Assembly (NCBI GenBank): GCA_036583965.1 | Contig: JAZBQD010000014.1 | Location: 27,571,490 to 27,635,489 of the forward strand | Direction: 5' to 3' | DNA length: 64,000 bases | Source: Prunella strophiata | Taxonomy: Eukaryota > Chordata > Aves > Passeriformes > Prunellidae | Shown here: piece after piece, positions 1-12,238 of the stretch | How the letters are laid out: each line of letters begins with the position of its first letter | How positions within the stretch are numbered: the first letter of the stretch is position 1 | The notes under the pieces: model-generated | What the model was told of the DNA's origin: nothing | Seen by the model: only the letters and a program-made list of their open reading frames with translations | Databases searched by the model: none | Translations under genes and position numbers: made by a program

Positions 1-492
1 CCACTCCAAATCCCTCTGCCTCCAGCCTCTGCTTCTCATGCATGCAGGCTTTCCCACCTTCACTTCTCCCCATGATGTAGTTTATATAGTTTTATATGGG
101 TGTAAGAAAAACAAGGCTGCTGGAGCACACAGGTGGGACTCTCACATCTAATAACTTCTCAAATATTACTGCAAATCCCTTGCTGTTCTCTCCAGAGACA
201 TCTCACTCCACTTATTATTTCATTTCCTGTTTGTTCCATTGTAAGTTTCCTTTTATTTAATTTCATGCAGCTTGGCAGAATAACATCAAGCAATTAAAAT
301 GAGGCACATATAACACTCACAAAAATACTGCAGAAGTCTCCAATGTTCTCTACATTGTCTGAATTAATTCACATTTCCCATATACTGGCATACGATGCCT
401 CTTTTACTCTGCACTTCACTCCCATTAGCAGATATTATAGTTAAGTTATGTAATTGAATCATTATTCATCAGTAAAACATCTACTTACTCAC
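1..492. other. Unassigned AT-rich flank
   Basis: No reading frame, repeat family or RNA gene recognised. If the candidate exon at 493-665 is real, this is the start of its downstream intron. Confidence 0.5.
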
Positions 493-665
493 CAGTTTTA
501 TACCTTCCATGTCTCTCATGGTAGACTCAGCCCAGAGATGAGTCCCAAGGCAGGAGAGTCTCAGCAGCAGGAATGCAGCCATTGATCTTGGCCCACAACC
601 ACACAGTAGGTTTTTGCTCACTGTAGAAATCACTGCAGAAATTTCTCCTTGAGTTTGGGACCTCA
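493..665 (-). other. Candidate exon of an unannotated gene, with signal-peptide-like reading frame
   Basis: The minus strand has an acceptor TTTTTGTGTAG (exon start 665), then an ATG at 582-580 and an open frame to the strong donor CTG|GTGAGT (exon end 493). The 30 codons begin MAAFLLLRLSCLGTHLWAES: a Leu-rich core followed by Trp-Ala-Glu looks like a signal peptide with cleavage after Ala18, although Arg8 interrupts the core. The frame is also open upstream of the ATG to the acceptor. I recognise no family. The next exon would lie left of the window. A noncoding RNA exon is an equally good reading. Confidence 0.3.
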
Positions 666-3600
666 CTACACAAAAACATAACCTTTAATTTAAAAACAAA
701 ACACATTCTCTTTTCTCACAGTCATGAAACCACCGACACGGATCAAATGAAATCCAGCACAATATCATCTTCCCTACACTGGAGACATCCTGAGCAAATC
801 TGAAAAATTAAGAACAGAGTTGTTCAGCTAATCAAGTTGATGCAGAAGCCTAAATGAGGGAGGGCAGGTGGGGAGGTAGCAAGATCTTAATCAATTTTGT
901 GTCCCTGATGAGCTGCTCAGGCACATCCAGTTAAAATTGTCAATCTAAATTCCAAACTGCTGAAGTGTTCACCATCATTTACAAAGCTGTAAAAAGTCAA
1001 AACTCTTTCCAACTCCTCTTCCACCACTCAGCAATGTTGTAAAGCAGTGTCAATATAAAAGCATAGCATCTTGGCAATAGAGCATACAGAAAAATTACAT
1101 GAAATGTAATTCAATTCATAAGTTTCAAGCCTCTGTTTATATGTTGCACTGCTCTTGTTAAGTATCTGTTTTGCTTTTCCATTAGAAGTTGCTAAATGGT
1201 TTCTAGTTTACTGCAGAGTTAGACCTGGGTATATTTTGTACCTTCTATCACATCTTTACAGCCCTGTGCTGGTGAGCCAAAAACTTTAGCACAGTAGCCT
1301 GCAAGTAAATTTCCACTGCAAGTCTAATTTGCCCAGCAATCATGTAATACAGAACAATTGCTCTGAACACTGTGTTTTGAACTATCATGCACTTATTCAC
1401 TCAGTCCTTACAAAAGCACAGTTAGAACACTCATGAGAGGTTTAATTTCTGAAGCCACTAACAAATAGGATCGTCCCTAACTTCAAACCCCAAGGGGGCA
1501 CCACATGCACTGCACTATTTCAGGCCAATTAGCACGTTGTTTGGGAATTAGCTCTTAAAACAACCAGTGCATTACATCATGAAAATAACAGTTTCCCAAT
1601 TGTTCTAATGAATACAGAAGAGGAAACTGGAACAAATCCTCTGCTGGTATAGATCCATCTAGTTCAGCTGAGCTCTGTTACAAATAATTTCAGCTTTATT
1701 ACTTAGAAAGTATGCAAGTAAAATAGCAATCCATTTGAAATGGAAAAAAATCCCTGGCACTTTCTGTGAATCACCACATAATTATTAAGATAATAAAATT
1801 AATCACAGGTTTTCTATCTCAGCCTTGGTGGTTTTCATGGTTTCCACTGTTGTAGCAGTGAGACTATACTTACTCTCTGTAAGCAAACAGTAAAACACTG
1901 TCTACAAGGTAAAGCATTTTCCTGAGTCTTTCCATTATCACAGTTATTCCCAGATTGTGAAACTCCTACGCTTTGTACCTGTTGGTTATGCCTTTCCCCT
2001 AATTTCAGGATAACACATAATGCAGCTTTATGATCTCAGAGAGTAAAATCCAGGCATTCATCTTCAGCCAAGCAATCAAGGAACACAATGAACATCATAA
2101 GTTGCACTTCTAAAAGCTACTGTTCCTTAAAATGGGGTAATACTTGTTTCAAATTTATTTACAAGTTGTTTATCCAACTCATGCAGCTCAATAAAATGAG
2201 AGGTTCATTACTCTGCCCTCCCTCAGCCACATGCTAGGTACTTTATTTTCAGCTGAAACCACAGGTTCATCTCTGCTTGCTTTCCTAATACATTTCAAAC
2301 CAAATAACCATCAACCTTCACATATGGTCTCAAGCATACTTTTGACTTTGTTTTTGTTTTCCTCTGCTTCAACACCTCCTCAGATTAATTCTCTCATACC
2401 AAACACTGATTGCCATCCAGTCTTGTTTTATTTACTACCTCCTCCTGGGTTTCACCCACTTACATCTCCCTTATGGTTCTTCCAACTTGAAGCTGTCTGG
2501 TGCCAAGCACACAGTGTTTGTTTTCCCTGCGCTACAAATTCATGCTACAAGCATCTGTGTGACTCAACTCCAAACAAGTATTAGAACAGTGCTTGCATTA
2601 ATTGTTGGTTATTCCTGGCAGCCCTGGAGAGTCTTCACATGAAGAAATGCTCTCTTGAAATAATTTTAAGCTTGATCCCCCATTACATGGCAACCAGAGG
2701 CCAAAATAAACAAAAATAAGTAAGAGGGCAAAGAGGGCACTCATCCGAAATGGACAATAAGAAAAAAAAAAAAAACACAGAGAAAACAAAGGAAGTGCCA
2801 TTCTACTCTATTTTAACAGAAAATGCACACAGTGAAAATATAATAAATTGAGAAGACATTGTTTTAAGGAAAAAACAAAACTACTAAACTCCAAGCTAAT
2901 TGTTATAAAACACCACGCTCCTATAGACAACTGCTAAGATTCACAAGAGAAAGTAATTTACATTGAATGTGAAAAATTCCTCATTATGCTGTTTTAAAAT
3001 AAGTTTTTTCTTTTTCTTTTTTCTTTTTTTTAAGCAAGTCTTTACCCAACAGACCCAAGGAAAACCTTCCTTCTGGCCTGGCTATTAAATAATTGCTCAC
3101 CACACCATGTCTCACACTGACAAACTTTGCTTTTATGTAAACTTTTGACAATGTTATTTATTGCTTTATTTCAGCCTATTAGTCAGGAACATACTGCTTT
3201 TCTCCAAATAAACAGAATAGCCCTCTACTACATCTTCTAGAAAAAAAAAATCAGGAGCTCAACATCAGTGCAGTCATAGATGGAGAATAAATAAAAGCCA
3301 TCTCAAAGTAGCTACAATGAAGAAAAATAATTTTTAAATAAATATTCTCAATAGCTTATAAAGAACTATGCACAGACACTTCTTTAACCAACATTGTTAA
3401 AATCCAAACTGCTTTTGCTTGGTGTCATATGAAATGTATGTGTTCCCTTCTTTCTGATGTAAATGCCAATGGCCATTACCATTAGTAAACAAATGAAAGA
3501 TAAAAACAGTGCACAGACTGTAGGGAAGAATAGGAAAAAGGGAAGAAAAAGTCCTTCAGTCATATGAAAATGACTCTTTCATGACTTCACAGGCCCCTTG

Positions 3601-5890
3601 CTCTTCCCATGCCCTCACTCCTTTAAGCACACAACCCTACAGCAATGTTCAGCACAGGCAGCAGCCTGAAATGAACCTGGGCACGCCTGCGAATGGATGA
3701 AGGGCAGGATGTACATGCACTACCCAGCTCTGAGCTCTTAAATTGTTGGCCTGGGCTTCCAGTCATACCCTCAATGGAGAGAAACACATCTTCACTGGAT
3801 GGAGAGGAGACCCTCTTTAGGATGTTGTCCAGGAATGTTGCTCTAAGCTCTATCTCTCAGCTCTGCACTGAACACAACTGGTTGGAAGTGTCTCTCTCAT
3901 TAAAGAGCAGAGAAACAAAGGCATCTATAATATCTATGCCACTTATTGAGACTTTTTTTACCCAAGGACCACAGCTGCATGCCATCAAAACTAACAGTGT
4001 ACCCCAGGAGAAACCAGTACCCTTCATGGCATCCACAAATTCATGTAATTCACTCTTGAGAAATGTGTGAATGACCACAGTGTCCACTGCCTTTAGAAAT
4101 TAACAGAAAATTTCCTCTCCCTTCCTGAACTACAGCCGTTTCACACATAAACACAGTCTCAGAAGAACTCTTGTCAAATTGAAATAGCTACAAAAGAAGA
4201 AAAAGGTGATTTGCCTCTGAGGAACATGCTCTGCTGTGCACTGAAGCCTAAAAGGGTAGCAGCTAGTGAGTCAGAGGCTTTAAAACCTCATTGTTGCCTT
4301 TACTTCTTATTTCCACTCCTACAGGCTGATAGGAAATTCTATTATTGTTAAAAGACACAAACAAGATAGTCAAAATAATTCAAAATCCAATCAATACCTT
4401 ACATTGTGGCCACAAATAACAATTATAATCACAATTCCACACCCTGTTGAATTTGCTTGAAGGTCATCTGGCCCTAATCTTGGTATTTCTTCTTCTATCA
4501 CATTACTAACTCCTTTAACTTATAAGGAATAGCCTGACCTGAACTTCCTACCAGTGAAAACAAGCACATGAATCCATGCTAAAACTCCAAGACCATTAAG
4601 TATTTAACTGCATCTAAGTTTGAAAGGTAAGAGCTGAAGTTACCATCTAGCTTCTGTAAGCACCTGGCAGACCCCCATTCTCTGCTGCAAGACACATGAA
4701 GGACCACTAAAATCTGACAACACCTTGTGCCATGGTTTCTAGCTAAGCTTTGAAAGGCAACAAATAAGACTGTCCCATGAGTAGGGTCATTCACATGACC
4801 AGAAACAACATGGAAAATATATACATATATATACATATGGTCCACTCAAAGGTGGCCATCAAGGTTCTGTAAGCAAGACTCCTTTTGCAGTTGAGACCTG
4901 TCATCTCCAAATTCTTCCAAAATCCATGTCAAAGGGAATGGGAAAAGACTGTATGTTCTCACTCCTTTAAAGAAAAGGACTGAGCTACAAAGAGCCTTAA
5001 TTCCCCCACAGTTTGCACCTGCACACATGCTGATACAGCCCAGCCACCCTGGAGTCATGTCTAGCACTCTCTCAGGGTTATCTTGCACAGGTGTGGCATT
5101 AGCAAGGATTGCTGTTCTCCAACAGCTGTCAGACCTCAGTGTTAAGGTGACTATTTCAAGGACTTAAGATAACTTTCCTGGCAAATGAGAGTGAATTCGA
5201 CAATGACTAAAAGCTTATGACAAAGACGATATGTTCATAGGCTACTTAGCATGACGGAGGAGAATTTTACCTCTAGTTCCCTGCTCTATCCCGAATTAAA
5301 ACAGAAATACTGACTAATCTTTCTGTTTGGCTGTCTTGATCTCTACTGGTAACATTTTCTTGCAGCAGAGAGGTGAAGCAGGGCACCCTCACAATGTCAA
5401 AGTCACTCCGACCTCTGACTGTGGGGTCATGTGAAGTCTCACACTCCTATTAGAGCTGCATAGTTACAACACTGGGTTAGAGAAGGTCTGGTCCTCTAAG
5501 AGAGAGGTTATAAATAGTCGCTGAAATAGCTCAAACTACTTTTTCCCTTGCTTTTAGCTTTAGGAAGTTTACTATTTTCACAGTGGAAGGAAATGAGCCA
5601 CCACAAAAGAGGCCATCTGCCAGCATCCCATTCTTTCACTTCTTCCTTCTGCCCCTATAATGTAATGTAGGTCCTAGTAAATATTTCATATCTTAATTAC
5701 CGAGAATAATTATCAGTTAAAAAAATTCATTAAAGTGATATTGCTTTCATGTAGCTCTGAAATGAAATTTAAATCGCTTTTCATCTCTTCACCGTAAACT
5801 GTTGGAATGAAAATCTATTGATCAGGCTTCTTCAAAACGGACCTATCCTGCCATGCCAGACCACCGCCGTGAGGAGCCCACCTCAGGAGG
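666..5890. other. Intergenic AT-rich DNA without recognised genes
   Basis: Only short chance frames, the longest about 125 codons (3693-4070, plus), without motifs, splice partners or family resemblance. Homopolymer A and T runs occur. It could be intron of the candidate gene that starts in the 5.9-6.4 kb CpG island. Confidence 0.5.
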
Positions 5891-6410
5891 ATGAGCCCGG
5901 GCAGCAGGACGGGGTTTAGGGCGCGGTGGTCACGGCTCCCGCCGGTGGGTCACTTACCGCTCGGCTCGGCTCGGCTCGGCCGGGGCTCTCCCGCGCTCGC
6001 TGCCCGGAGCGCGGCCGGACCGAGCGGGGCGCGGCCGCAGCGGCGGGGCGGCGCTGCCCTCTGCGGGGCCCCGGCGGTACTGCCGGCCTCCCGCCGCGCC
6101 GAGCCTCCGGCGGGGCGGCTCCGCCACCGCGGGGACCCGCGGCCGCCGCCTTCCCCAGGCGATCGCGGCGGAGGATCGCGGCGGGCAGCGCGCCCGCAGC
6201 CCCGGGCAGCGCAGGCGGGGGGCGGCGGGCAGGCTCCCCGTGCGCTGCTCCCGGGGCCGCGCCCGGTGCTCGCCAGCCCGTCCTCCCTCCCTCCCACCTG
6301 CAGGGAACTGGCTGTGCTCGGGCGGCCCCGGGAAAGGTGGGCGGCAGCACCCGAGAGCCAGGTCTGCTGCTTGAGTGTCTCATGCCCCGCAAAGCTGAGC
6401 GAGGTCCCAC
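5891..6410. promoter_or_regulatory. Orphan CpG island, likely promoter of an unassigned transcript
   Basis: Very GC- and CpG-rich block between AT-rich flanks, about 8.4 kb past the NEDD1 stop, so it is not the NEDD1 promoter. Four tandem CTCGG units lie at 5960-5980. At its low-coordinate edge the minus strand has the full-consensus donor GCG|GTAAGT (exon end 5958). A second minus-strand donor, CAG|GTGGGA, lies near 6295. These suggest a first exon transcribed leftward. Reading frames across it in several phases are composition artefacts. Confidence 0.6.
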
Positions 6411-7439
6411 TCATTGCCCCTTAGCTCCATCCTTCCCTCCACCTCTTCCATGTCTCACAGGTTCCAAATTATTTTCTTGTTTTTAAAAAGAGCCCTCAGA
6501 CAAGCCCCTTGAAGTCGTATTAAGCTATCCCACCCTCAGGGATGTTAATTTGATCCCCGATACAGAAATAGTACAAGGAGTAGCTGTACTGCTTTCTTCT
6601 TCAGAATTTGCCGTGGCATTATCAGGAAAACCCAATATGTGGCCGAGACAAGTATATGGATAGAAAAGTTTGTTTACGCTTAGCCTTGGTGTGATGGAGT
6701 GGATGCTCATTGAAAGAAGCATTTCAAGGGCCTGGAGGGCTCCTGTTATTGAATCCTCAGTGCTGTGACTCAGTGTGTGGTAAGGGCTGTAAATCCTCTG
6801 AGAGTTGTTTTCATTCTTCGATGCTCTTAACACACAGCAACAGTGGCAAGAAATGTCTCCATCTTTTCTGATGCAGCTGGACTGACTTCTATTAGCCAAG
6901 CCTTGTGGTCCCTAGGTTAAGCTACTACCTACCAATTTACTAGGAAGAGCAGTTTCAGTGAAGAAAAATATGAAACAGCTCATCTGCTGTGTAATGGAGG
7001 CATTAGAGGGAATTTTTTAAAGCACGTTAGCTGAGAGGAACAGTTGCACTAGTAGTCGGGGTTTTCTCTTCAACTTGTAGATCAGTTTCAAGGTCCTCAT
7101 CATCAAAGGAGATTAGCAGGTGAATCAGGTTAATTGCTCAGGCATCATTAGGTCTGCTTCTCCCTCCTTCCTTAGCATGCTATGATCAACAAGTAGTCGG
7201 GTTTCTCAAGCCCAGTGTTATTCCTGGGAAAGATACAAGATACAACACAACACAGTAATTTGAAATGTGGACTCTCCCCGGTAGTCACACTCTCTGTCCA
7301 GAAAGGACACTGCTGAAATGATTGACAGCATAGCAATCAGCTCCCTCAGAAAGACAGATCTTCGCACTCTTCCTAATGACTCTGGTACGATGTATGCAGA
7401 GGACTGAACTGATGGAAACGGGCGAAAATCACGAGCAGA
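6411..7439. other. Unassigned flank of the orphan CpG island
   Basis: No gene seen. The motif AGTAGTCGGG occurs twice (near 7051 and 7191). A 124-codon minus-strand frame (6525-6899) shows no domain. Confidence 0.45.
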
Positions 7440-7990
7440 GTAAATCGTCGGTGAAATCTAAGGACTAGATACGAAATATCTTGGTTTCTTTACTACTGAG
7501 GAATACATTCAGTGCAGGTAGCTTGGTTTGCAAGCTGAGAGAGCCTCAGGCAAGGGGCTGTCAAGTGCCAACCCTTTGCGTGACAAAGGGTCGGGGGATC
7601 TGTGGCACCGGCCAGGGGACCGGACCCTCTGAGACACGGCAGGAGCCCACAGTCCCCTCCTTGATGCGCTAAGACTCTCCAGGGATAAAAGCCCAGGGCT
7701 TCCTTTGTTCGTGGTCCCTCCTCGGAGGCACCAGCTCGAGCTGTTATTTTGTTATTTAGTTATTGCACCGAGATTAAACTATTTTAAGGATCAGGACGTC
7801 TGAGACTCTGCTATAGGAAAGCTAGGGACCAGGCGGTAAGGAGGTAAGGAAACCTGGTGTGACTGTGACTGCGTTGAGTGGGGGGTGTGTAACTGTGAAA
7901 GGGATTCGGTCTCAGCTCAGGTGGTGCATGTGTGACTGCCAGGGCGCCTCCTGGATGGTCAGGGTTAGGGTAGACAGGAGAGTTTCCTTA
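7440..7990 (+). mobile_element. Candidate solo LTR / endogenous retrovirus leader fragment
   Basis: A moderately GC-rich block with the order of an avian LTR on the plus strand: a U3-like region, a TATA-like box GGGATAAAAG (7681-7690), a GAGATTAAAC poly(A)-like signal near 7770-7779, and a U5-like T-rich segment, followed by splice-donor-like GGAGGTAAGG. A hairpin ACCCTTTG/CAAAGGGT lies at 7571-7591. No gag, pol or env reading frame follows, and I could not fix the TG..CA ends or a target-site duplication. It could instead be an ordinary unannotated promoter. Confidence 0.35.
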
Positions 7991-9548
7991 ACATTTACCT
8001 TACCCTGAGGAGACCTCTTGACAAAGATGATGATGATGATGATCATGAGGTGGTGGTGGTGATGTGCTACCAATTCTTTTACTCAGTACGAGATTAGTCT
8101 TCCCATGGAGTTTGCCACACAATTGCCATTTAAGTGAAACGGAAACAAAACCAACTTTCAACAGTGAAATGAATGCATACACTACATGACTAGTCATTAA
8201 GCTTGTGACAGGTCAGCAACAATTAAGTGCTGTTAATTAATAAAATGAGATCAAAGTGCTTTTCAACTTTACAAAGACACTTTTCAAAAGGTGGTGTAAT
8301 GTTTATCTTGTTTGATGCCAGTTGTACTCCCATGTGGGTTTCATACATAAATCCCTGTATTTCTAAAGAGCATAGCATAGCTTTCAAAGCATTCATACCA
8401 CTGATCTCTATATTGTACTTAGAGGAGACATAGAAGTCACACCACTGCTTTTGCCTAATACCCTGTCTAGAAAGTAACCTTCAAACAAACCCCAAGACTA
8501 AAACAATATATAGCAAAATCAACTATGGGATGGGTAAATATAGAAATCATAGTATCATTGGAGTATGATTGTAGCATGATGTCTGGCATATCCTGGGATT
8601 TCTAGCACTGCAGAATGGCACAGGACAACTCAAATATATGTGACTGAAGTGCTGCTACCTCCCTGCATGTCTCCTGCTGTTCCTGGCTTTTTTGTCTTTT
8701 CCATTCTGAAGCATCAAAGTTACCATGGAAACAAGCAGTGGCATTTAAGTACATTCGGGAGCCTTACCCACACACGGCACGTGAAGTTAGTCTCAGTTAA
8801 TGGTGTGACCTGCATCTGGTGGAGCACATCCCTGTGGAAGGACACGCTGCAGTGGGATATGGGCACTGGCAGAATGAGACAGTGCTGAGCACCACCCTGG
8901 AGAGGGGCTCTAGGAGAGGGGCCAAATGGCTCTCAGGGGGAAGGAAACTTGTAATTCCTTCTGCTGTTGCTGAGTGCCGAGGAGTTAACAGCTTTCTCAA
9001 AGCTGGAGGAGTTGATAAGAGATAGGACTCTGGGGACAAGTATTTTGGACATTTTTTTCCCCTACCCAATGGGGGCAAGCGGGAGTGTGACCTCCAGCAC
9101 ATGTAATTTCTTTTAGACAAATATGTAAAGGAAGTAATTTTAAGTATCATGACATGAGGACATAGGGTCTATTTAATTTAAGCTTGCCTTAATTTGCTGA
9201 TTTCTCTTGTCAAGAGGATGTATTTCAGTAACAAAATAACTAGAGGATAACTCTACAGAGACTTGTGTAATGTTGGAAATTTAAAACTCGAGTGGATGGC
9301 AGTAAGTGGCAGACCAAAGTGCTTTGACTCTTAAAGCTTTAGATAGATCTTGCACCCTACTGTTTATTCAGGTGGACTTGGATAAATTGCATCAGCTTCT
9401 TGATGCACAAACAAGTCCAGTGATGAGAATTGGAACAGCAGAAACCCAGAACTGCTTCAGTTTAGATGCTACAAAATTAAGGGGACAATTCCATCTACTT
9501 AGCCCAAAACTTTCAAAAGTGATGAATTAAGTTGGTTCACCCTAATTT
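7991..9548. other. Intergenic DNA with triplet repeats only
   Basis: Apart from the GAT/GGT repeat nothing is recognised. A 74-codon plus frame (9306-9530) contains VDLDKLHQLLDAQ after an acceptor-like TGTTTATTCAG, but no partner exon is apparent. Confidence 0.45.
8026..8060 (+). repeat. Compound triplet repeat (GAT)6 and (GGT)4
   Basis: Six GAT units at 8026-8043 are followed, after CATGA, by four GGT units at 8049-8060. No coding context. Confidence 0.9.
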
Positions 9549-9678
9549 TTGATTGGCCAGTTTAAGACCTTATAAAAACATGAAGAATTGCTATTCAGAA
9601 AATACAGCTCACCCTCTGCAACATGATAATTATAAAAAATATCCCCAGCTGGACACCTCTGGGTATTCAGGCATTCTG
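9549..9678 (+). promoter_or_regulatory. Promoter-like CCAAT/TATA arrangement with a following exon-like segment
   Basis: GATTGGCC (inverted CCAAT) near 9551 and CTTATAAAAAC near 9569 are spaced as in a core promoter. About 50 nt later an ATG (9623) opens an 18-codon frame to the consensus donor TCTG|GTAAGT (9679). The following exon was not identified, so this may be chance. Confidence 0.2.
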
Positions 9679-11722
9679 GTAAGTAGTGTTATAGTAATGC
9701 AATTGAGCACTAGCATTTATTTATAGTACTAATTTTTTAAAATTAATTCTGGAACATTTCTGCCCTGTGTTAGTTAATGTGTATTTTTATAACCAGTAAA
9801 GGCACTTGTATGTAAATAACCTGTATAGGAAATTGTGTTCTTTTCTCATGCGTCCTTTTCTCTCTGTAATTTCATTCCTTCTCCATTACTCAGAGGACAA
9901 GTAGGGATGAAAAGAATAAATCAGAATTATCATTCTTGCAAAATAATAGGCTGAAAAAGCATTGTCTCTCAGTGATTCCCATAAAGAGACAGAACTTTCT
10001 GGTATAAGATATTGGAAAGCAACCATAATAACTTTCCATTATATGAGCTTTAGTATTTTTAGCTAGAATGAGAGAACAAATAAGGAATTCAAGAGAGAGA
10101 GCTCAAGGCATGAGCATTTGTCCTGCAACTCACACATGACAGAACTAAGGGAGAAAAATATTCTGCTAGTAAGAACAACAGAAGCTTCTACTACCAGAAC
10201 ACATCTCAGGTGATCCTCAGAGGTATAAAAATGACAGTTTTAAACTCCCTCCAAAATTATGTCTGCAGCTAGGTCAATGGCTGCATGGAACAACTGGTAA
10301 TACAAATCTTGACAGGTGTTTCAGAGAACTCCTGTTCTAGTACGTGATGGAGAGTGGATGGCTTCCGACACTCATCAGCCAATTTCAGAGCCCCAAACCA
10401 GACACTTGGAAAATTCTAACATGATGTAGCCCCAAATACAACATGGGCATCACTGTTTATGCTGCAACAGCATTTGGAGGCCTCAGCTGGTTCAGCATAG
10501 GCACAGTCCAAAATAAACAGGGCAGTTATTACTCCACCAAAAATCTTCAGTCACCATACAGTCTCTCTGGAAAAGGGAATGCTGCTTCCTACTTGAGTTC
10601 AGGTCTGGATGTTTTGAGTACTAAGGAGGCTAAGGAGTAAGCAGTCTACACTTCTCTTTCCTTCATTTTTAGTCATCTGCTGTTTATATCCAGGTGAAGA
10701 CAGAATAACCTCTAAATTTCTGCTGATTTAGTGGATTCTTGACTTGCTTCTCAAAATCAAGTTCCTTCTGGACCAAGAATAGATGTTTTGGGGTCATCAA
10801 CCCCCTGACCATCTCAAAGATGCTCTTAATAATCCACAGTTTATAAAACATGCACTGTCTCAAAAGTTTTTCTGTTTATTTTGAAAATATTAGATATGTA
10901 TTCTAGCTCTAGGATACCTTTCCACACACACACACACACACAAAAAAAAAGGAAACATCACATATAAGCCCCTAACATTAGTAAAAGTGGCTATGTAAAA
11001 TGTGATTAGCAACTGCTGTAGACAGCATATTACATATAACATTGTCCACATCTGAAGGATTGTGGTTCTCAGTCTCACAAATGTATCACTGTTCTGACTA
11101 CCAAAATCAGCTAACAAGTGATATGCTTTCCATGACTTTTTAAATAGTTGGGTATGACTCCACTGTTAAGTTTCCTCCTTCCTATAGCTGTGCCAGACAA
11201 ATGCAAAAATGTGAAGTGCACCAGTACTGTCTGTACTTCCATAGCTAGAGAAACATCCAGAATCACAGCTAATTTCACAGTTATTCCTGAAAACACCTCG
11301 GAATTTTTTACCCTTGTCCCTCTGGCCTTGCAAGTTATCTTTGGCAGTGCCTGGCACAGCATTCTCAAGAAGAGTACAAAATTGTTTCCACAGCTGAGAA
11401 TTTGTTTATCAGCATTGCCCAGATGCATGGCCTGAGATGAGGTGAAAATGGCTGTACTCAGCCTGACCAGAAGGTGCAGCTCTTGACACGAGCCATAATG
11501 ACACAGACAGAAGCGCACTGGTGGGAAGCACAGACACAGCAACTGTCAGCCTTAAGCACTCAGCAGGATCAGATCTGTTACCTTTATATACAAATAACCT
11601 ACAACCACTTTGCATCCTCAGTTTTAGTATCTAAGGTATCTGCTGGCAAGGAACTGTACAGTTTAGGCAATGTAGTCTGTAAAGCATGTTCTTTCTTCTA
11701 GCATGCCATGTTCCTCGTGCAG
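9679..11722. other. Intergenic DNA with a CA microsatellite
   Basis: No recognised gene. At 11188 a strong acceptor (TTTCCTCCTTCCTATAG) precedes an open frame AVPDKCKNVKCTSTVCTSIA with N-glycosylation-like NFT and NTS. No donor keeps it open to a partner. Confidence 0.4.
10923..10950 (+). repeat. (CA)n microsatellite followed by an A run
   Basis: About ten CA units run into nine A residues. Confidence 0.95.
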
Positions 11723-11814
11723 GAGAGGCAATGTGCAACTTCCAGATTCATCCTTGTCATGCTTATGAAGAATACAGCCTGTGTATCAGGCACTGGTGGA
11801 ACTGCTGCCAGGAA
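11723..11814 (+). other. Exon-like segment, Cys-rich in one frame
   Basis: Acceptor CATGTTCCTCGTGCAG and donor GAA|GTAAGA bracket 92 nt. One frame (2 nt in) reads EAMCNFQIHPCHAYEEYSLC then IRHWWNCCQE, six cysteines in 30 residues. No family recognised and no partner exon with a clear fit. Confidence 0.15.
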
Positions 11815-11994
11815 GTAAGAACATGCTAGCATTTACATTTTTATGAGAATAAATCAATTAGTCAAAACCAGTTTTCAAACCCTACATACCTTGAAACTGC
11901 AAATAAACTTCTCATCACAGAAAGTCTGTGTCATTATCAACACAGATAAAGTTACTAGTTATATCAGCAAGGCTCTGAAATGTAATTTTGCCAT

Positions 11995-12238
11995 AAAAAG
12001 TCCCATACCTTTTCACAAGCTCTGTTCTTAGCAGCGCTGACTCCATCCTCCTTCTTCACCACGGCACTACTAACTGAATTCTGTCTCCTCCTCCTTCTTG
12101 GTCTCTCCTTTTATACTACTCAATGTCATATGATGTACCTGTGCCTTATTAAGGGCACACCTGCTCCAAATCTTAGTGATCAGAACAGCTGCAACTCTTT
12201 AGGGGTTGAAATTACCTTCAGTACTACCCCCCACAAGT
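11995..12238 (-). mobile_element. Candidate LTR-derived promoter, minus orientation
   Basis: Read on the minus strand, the block opens with TGTGGGGGG at 12238, as an LTR 5' end would. It has a TATA box AGTATAAAAGG (complement of 12106-12116), a purine-rich leader, an ATG and a donor AAAAG|GTATGG near 12008. The composition resembles songbird endogenous-retrovirus LTRs, but the 3' end and flanking duplication are not evident, and no viral genes are seen. It lies within the possible extended 3' UTR or downstream flank of NEDD1. Confidence 0.35.

Noticed and set aside
2231..2584. 117-codon plus-strand frame with hydrophobic N-terminus
   Set aside because: Low-complexity Ser/Leu/Pro/Phe content from T- and C-rich DNA. 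No promoter or splice support.
5891..6486. Overlapping 150-190-codon frames on both strands in the CpG island
   Set aside because: Open frames in many phases follow from the lack of AT-rich stop codons in very GC-rich DNA. Arg/Pro/Gly/Ala-only composition, no domains, no splice fit.
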